Shown piece after piece: positions 60,647-64,000 of a DNA stretch of 64,000 bases. The first letter of the stretch is position 1. Each line of letters begins with the position of its first letter. The stretch is taken from contig NZ_LR027558.1 in assembly GCF_900605005.1 (NCBI RefSeq), positions 951,408 to 1,015,407 on the forward strand, in the 5' to 3' direction. The translations under genes were made by a program, and so were the position numbers. This DNA comes from Acidipropionibacterium timonense. GTDB lineage: Bacteria > Actinomycetota > Actinomycetes > Propionibacteriales > Propionibacteriaceae. The notes under the pieces were generated by a model. The model was not told where the DNA came from and did no database searches. It saw only the letters and a list, made by a program, of their open reading frames with translations.

Positions 60647-61549
60647 TCAGGCGCTCAGGCCCCAGCGCAGGCAGACGTCCTCGCCGGGCTCCAACCGCAT
60701 CATCGAGTCATGGGTCGGTCCCTCGTTGAAGGCGTCCGGCCCACAGGTCATCGGCTCGACGGCCAGGCTGGCCCGGTCGACCGGTGTGTACACCTGCAGC
60801 CATCGGCAGTGCTCGTCGCCCCACAGGAGGCACCGGTCCTCGCCGTGACTCAGCTCCACCTGCCACCGTCCCTCCGGGGCCCCGGTGAACGCCGTGTCGA
60901 CCACCCTGGCGCCGATGACGGTGTCGTGAAGATCGGTGTCCCCGGAGACCGGGTGGACGGCCACCGGAAGCAGCCGGTCGTCGGTCTGGACGAAGCGCGT
61001 GAAGGGTGAGCGTACCTGCCACTGGTCGATCCGTCCGCTGCACACGAGGTACGGATGAGCGGCGTAGCCGAAGGGTACCGGCGTGCTGCCGATGTTGAGG
61101 GCGGTCACCGTCACGGTGAGGCCGTCGTCGGCCAGGGCATGGGTGATGGTCGCCTCGATCGTGCCCGGCCACCCCGGCTGTGCGGTGATGACGACGCGCT
61201 GGGTGAGGTGGTCGTGGGCGTGATTGACGATGGTCCACGGCAACCACCGGCTCAGTCCGTGGATCGCGGTGCCACGGTCCGGCTCGTTGATGGCCAGTTG
61301 TTGGTCGACTCCGTCGAAGACGTAGTGTCCGTCCCGGATCCGGTTGGGCCACGGGAGCAGGTGCTGGCCCTGGGAGGACGGTGGGACGAGGCCGGCGTCG
61401 AAGGGCAGCACGACATCGCGGCCGTCATGGGTGAGGGACCGCAGGGTCGCACCCTGCTCGGTGACGATGGCGTGGTACCCGCCGTGGGAGATCTCGTACT
61501 GGGTGCCGGTGGGCAGCACGGGGTCCGCCGTTGGATGCTCGATGCTCAT
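60647..61549 (-). CDS. Aldose 1-epimerase family protein
   Basis: A 300-residue galactose-mutarotase-fold protein. Catalytic-type residues are the His of TAIHGLSRWLPW, the His of FGYAAHPYL and the Glu of AVEPMTCGPDAFN. LPWPNRIRDGHYVFDG is a family hallmark. It interconverts sugar anomers or acts on a related hexose phosphate; the exact substrate is not clear. It converges with rny across 40 bp and diverges from miaB. Confidence 0.9.
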   Translation of the reverse strand: MSIEHPTADPVLPTGTQYEISHGGYHAIVTEQGATLRSLTHDGRDVVLPFDAGLVPPSSQGQHLLPWPNRIRDGHYVFDGVDQQLAINEPDRGTAIHGLSRWLPWTIVNHAHDHLTQRVVITAQPGWPGTIEATITHALADDGLTVTVTALNIGSTPVPFGYAAHPYLVCSGRIDQWQVRSPFTRFVQTDDRLLPVAVHPVSGDTDLHDTVIGARVVDTAFTGAPEGRWQVELSHGEDRCLLWGDEHCRWLQVYTPVDRASLAVEPMTCGPDAFNEGPTHDSMMRLEPGEDVCLRWGLSA

Positions 61550-61653
61550 GGCGACACCCTAGTGCTGGGTGGCGGGTGGTGCCGGACGACGATCCGGGCT
61601 CGCCGACGACGACCTTGGGGCGGGCGCCCCCGTCGTCGTAGAGTTGTCGGCCG

Positions 61654-63135
61654 ATGACCAGCGAAACTGCCCCCACCAGGCCCGCCCCGACGTACCGCGT
61701 CGTCACCTATGGCTGCCAGATGAACGTCCACGACTCCGAGCGGATCGCCGGACTCCTCGAGGCCGCCGGCTACGTGCGCGACCCGCGCGAGGACACCCTC
61801 GATCCCGCCGATGTCGTCGTCTTCAACACCTGCGCCGTCCGGGAGAACGCCGACAACCGGCTGTACGGAACGCTCGGCCACATGGCCACCGTCAAGGCCG
61901 CCAACCCGGGCATGCAATTGGCCGTCGGCGGGTGCATGGCGCAGAAGGACAAGAACCACGTCGTCTCCCGTGCGCCCTGGGTCGACGTCGTCTTCGGCAC
62001 CCACAACATCGGCTCCCTGCCGGCGCTGCTCGACCGTGCCCGGGCCCAGGATGAGGCCGCCGTCGAGATCGAGGAGGCGCTCGTCACCTTCCCGTCGAAC
62101 CTGCCGACCCACCGCGAGTCGGCCTACTCGGCCTGGGTGTCGATCTCGGTGGGCTGCAACAACACGTGCACCTTCTGCATCGTCCCGCAGCTGCGTGGCA
62201 AGGAGACCGATCGGCGCCCCGGCGACATCCTCGCCGAGATCCGCGCCCTCGTCGATGAGGGGGTCCAGGAGATCACCCTGCTCGGACAGAACGTCAACTC
62301 CTACGGGGTCGAGTTCGGTGACCGTGGTGCCTTCGCCAAGCTGCTGCGCGCCTGCGGCCGGATCGACGGCCTCGAGCGGGTGCGGTTCACCTCGCCCCAT
62401 CCGGCCGCCTTCACCGACGACGTCATCGACGCCATGGCACAGACCCCCAACGTCATGCCGAGCCTGCACATGCCGCTGCAGTCGGGGTCGGACGCCGTCC
62501 TGCGCCGGATGCGCCGCTCCTACCGGTCCGAGAAGTTCCTCGGCATCCTCGAGAGGGTCCGCGCCGTCATCCCGGATGCCGCCATCACGACCGACATCAT
62601 CGTCGGCTTCCCCGGCGAGACCGACGCCGAGTTCGAGGACACCCTGCGCGTCGTCGAACAGGCGCGATTCTCGGCCGCCTACACCTTCCAGTACTCGATC
62701 CGCCCCCACACGCCGGCCGGAGCCATGACCGACCAGGTGCCCAAGCACGTCGTCCAGGAACGCTACGAGCGACTGCTGGCCCTCGTCGACGACACGGCCT
62801 GGCAGGAGAACAAGGCCTTGGAGGGACGCACCGTCGAGGTCATGTTCGCCCAGGGCGAGGGACGCAAGGACGAGCGCACCCACCGGGTCACCGGCCGGGC
62901 GCGCGACAACCGGCTCGTCCACGTCGGACTGCGCCCCGGCGACGAGGTGCCCCGCCCCGGTGACATCGGCCACGTCGTCATCACCGAGGGTCACCCGCAC
63001 CACCTCACCGCCGACGGCGGCCTGCTCGACCTTCGCCGTACCCGCGGCGGAGACGCCTGGCAGGCCCGCCAGGAGGCACCTGCCGCATCCTCCGGGGTGT
63101 CCCTGGGGATGCCGACCATACGTCCGGGGCGCTGA
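61654..63135 (+). CDS. miaB: tRNA-2-methylthio-N6-dimethylallyladenosine synthase
   Basis: A 493-residue radical-SAM methylthiotransferase acting on i6A37 of tRNAs. UPF0004 cysteines are Cys21, Cys60 and Cys94; radical-SAM cysteines Cys168, Cys172 and Cys175 lie in [19 protein letters not shown] and MPLQSGSD are typical, and a TRAM domain ends the protein. It uses the product of MiaA, whose gene begins 500 bp downstream. Confidence 0.95.
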   Translation: MTSETAPTRPAPTYRVVTYGCQMNVHDSERIAGLLEAAGYVRDPREDTLDPADVVVFNTCAVRENADNRLYGTLGHMATVKAANPGMQLAVGGCMAQKDKNHVVSRAPWVDVVFGTHNIGSLPALLDRARAQDEAAVEIEEALVTFPSNLPTHRESAYSAWVSISVGCNNTCTFCIVPQLRGKETDRRPGDILAEIRALVDEGVQEITLLGQNVNSYGVEFGDRGAFAKLLRACGRIDGLERVRFTSPHPAAFTDDVIDAMAQTPNVMPSLHMPLQSGSDAVLRRMRRSYRSEKFLGILERVRAVIPDAAITTDIIVGFPGETDAEFEDTLRVVEQARFSAAYTFQYSIRPHTPAGAMTDQVPKHVVQERYERLLALVDDTAWQENKALEGRTVEVMFAQGEGRKDERTHRVTGRARDNRLVHVGLRPGDEVPRPGDIGHVVITEGHPHHLTADGGLLDLRRTRGGDAWQARQEAPAASSGVSLGMPTIRPGR

Positions 63136-63175
63136 CGCCCGAGAGAACGCCGCACCACGGGTACGCGGACATGAC

Positions 63176-63209
63176 GGTGGTGGCGAGCCCCGAAGGGCCC
63201 GCCACCACC
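63176..63209. terminator. Strong bidirectional hairpin after miaB
   Basis: GGTGGTGGCG pairs perfectly with CGCCACCACC, with GCCC/GGGC pairing inside, between the convergent stops of miaB and the small antitoxin-like gene. Confidence 0.85.
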
Positions 63210-63285
63210 GGTGCGTCAACCTCCCGACGCTCCCATCCGGAGCTCGTCACCGGCTCGCCGGCGGGGGAGGGACGCGGTCAGGACA

Positions 63286-63486
63286 TCAGAGGTTGCCGGT
63301 CTTGTCCTCGATGAAGGACTGAGCCTGGTCGACCTGCCCGGCGAACTTGCCACCGGTCTTGTCGTCGACGACGTCGCCGGCCTTCTCGACACCCTGGTCG
63401 ATCTGATCGGCGTGGCTGTTCACGGCCTCCTTGATGTCGTCCTGATGTGCGTTCACGGCGTCCTTCGCCTGATCGAACAGTCCCAT
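63286..63486 (-). CDS. Rv0909-type antitoxin-like small protein
   Basis: A 66-residue acidic helical protein (MGLFDQAKDAVNAHQDDIKE, with VEKAGDVVDDKTGGKFAGQVDQ) matching the MT0933/Rv0909 family annotated as toxin-antitoxin antitoxins, also resembling CsbD-like stress proteins. No toxin gene adjoins it, so the antitoxin label is doubtful. AGGAAGGAG precedes the ATG. Confidence 0.8.
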   Translation of the reverse strand: MGLFDQAKDAVNAHQDDIKEAVNSHADQIDQGVEKAGDVVDDKTGGKFAGQVDQAQSFIEDKTGNL

Positions 63487-63642
63487 GAGAGGCTCCTTCC
63501 TTCCGATGACCCCGAGTGGGGAGGGCGGTCACCAGTGTGTCAGCGCAGCAGGGCATCGACAAGGGGTCGACCCACGACGTTCACCCAATGGCCACCTTCG
63601 GCCGGTTTGGGGCCGAGGCGACGAGCGGGCAAGGATGAGTGC

Positions 63643-64000
63643 GTGAGCATCCCCGTCATCGCCCTCGTCGGGCCGACCGCCAGTGGCAAGTCGTCGCTGG
63701 CCGTGGCCCTGGCCGAGCGGCTCACCGGTGCGGGCAGGCCGACGCAGATCGTCAACGGCGACTCCATGGTCGTCTACCGCGGCATGGACATCGGCACCGC
63801 AAAGCCGTCGGCCGCGGAGCGGGCCCGGGTGCCGCACCATCTCGTCGACGTCCTCGACGTCACCGACGGCTCCTCGGTCGCCCTCATCCGCGAGCTGGCC
63901 AGGGAGTGCTTCACGACCCTGCGACGACAGGGAGTCGTGCCGCTGCTCGTCGGGGGCTCCGCGCTCTACAGCCGGGCCATCCTCGACGAGCTCGACATCC
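63643..64000 (+). CDS. miaA: tRNA dimethylallyltransferase, N-terminal part
   Basis: The first 119 codons of MiaA, which prenylates A37 of tRNAs before MiaB acts. The P-loop is GPTASGKS (10-17), then QIVNGDSMVVYRGMDIGTAKP and PHHLVDVLD, VPLLVGGSALY. GTG 63643 follows AAGGA. The frame runs off the right edge. Confidence 0.95.
   Translation, partial: MSIPVIALVGPTASGKSSLAVALAERLTGAGRPTQIVNGDSMVVYRGMDIGTAKPSAAERARVPHHLVDVLDVTDGSSVALIRELARECFTTLRRQGVVPLLVGGSALYSRAILDELDI

Noticed and set aside
63286-63486. Complete toxin-antitoxin module
   Set aside because: Only the antitoxin-like gene is present; the neighbours are miaB and miaA and no toxin frame is found.

Overview
The window is GC-rich and its gene set is actinobacterial: a recA-recX-rny-miaB-miaA block, a pgsA-cinA-clgR cluster, fabD-fabH-acpP-fabF beside a PucR-type regulator and homodimeric aceE, and small actinobacterial families (DUF3145, DUF3052, DUF3046). 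RNase Y beside recX and the overall order suggest a member of the Propionibacteriaceae or a close relative. No rRNA is present, so this is an inference of moderate strength.

Bases 1 to about 22,700 are the right-hand part of an integrated conjugative element. It ends in the 3' end of a tRNA-Met/Ile(CAU) gene. From the left it carries a truncated ISL3-family insertion sequence and a divergent type II restriction-modification pair. Next comes a tightly overlapping minus-strand transfer operon: DUF4913, an unknown acidic protein, a VirD4/TraG-like coupling ATPase, a VirB4-like ATPase, an SCO6880-type protein, a VirB6/TrbL-like membrane protein, a membrane-anchored protein, a small VirB2-like membrane protein and a DUF6668 P-loop protein. 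Two small plus-strand genes of unknown function follow, then a helix-turn-helix protein, a small membrane protein and a sortase. Beyond these lie a large thioester/VaFE-repeat surface protein and a tandem array of L,D-transpeptidase genes (one intact lipoprotein, two copies broken by the same amber codon). A second helix-turn-helix protein with iteron-like repeats inside its coding sequence, an excisionase-like protein and a repressor-like gene running antisense into the tRNA complete the element. No integrase or relaxase is visible, so the left part lies outside the window.

Bases 22,740 to 42,480 are chromosome: a HAD phosphatase, a MoxR-DUF58-VWA-VWA operon, the PLP-binding YggS protein, DUF3145, the type II fatty-acid synthase operon (fabD, fabH, acpP, fabF), panE with a NifX-like partner, the FasR-like regulator divergent from aceE, a Tat-exported EndoH-type endoglycosidase, DUF3052 followed by a 28-bp tandem repeat, an aldo/keto reductase and a YqeY protein.

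Bases 42,490 to 52,920 hold a complete nine-gene pyrimidine operon (pyrR, pyrB, pyrC, carA, carB, pyrK, pyrD, pyrF, pyrE) behind a leader with a PyrR-type hairpin. Nearly all genes in it overlap or abut, giving UMP synthesis from bicarbonate, glutamine and aspartate.

Bases 52,980 to 64,000 contain rimO, pgsA, cinA, clgR, a DeoR-type regulator with an obvious operator, DUF3046, recA behind LexA-type boxes, recX (apparently starting at CTG), rny, an aldose-epimerase-like gene, miaB, a small antitoxin-like gene and the start of miaA.
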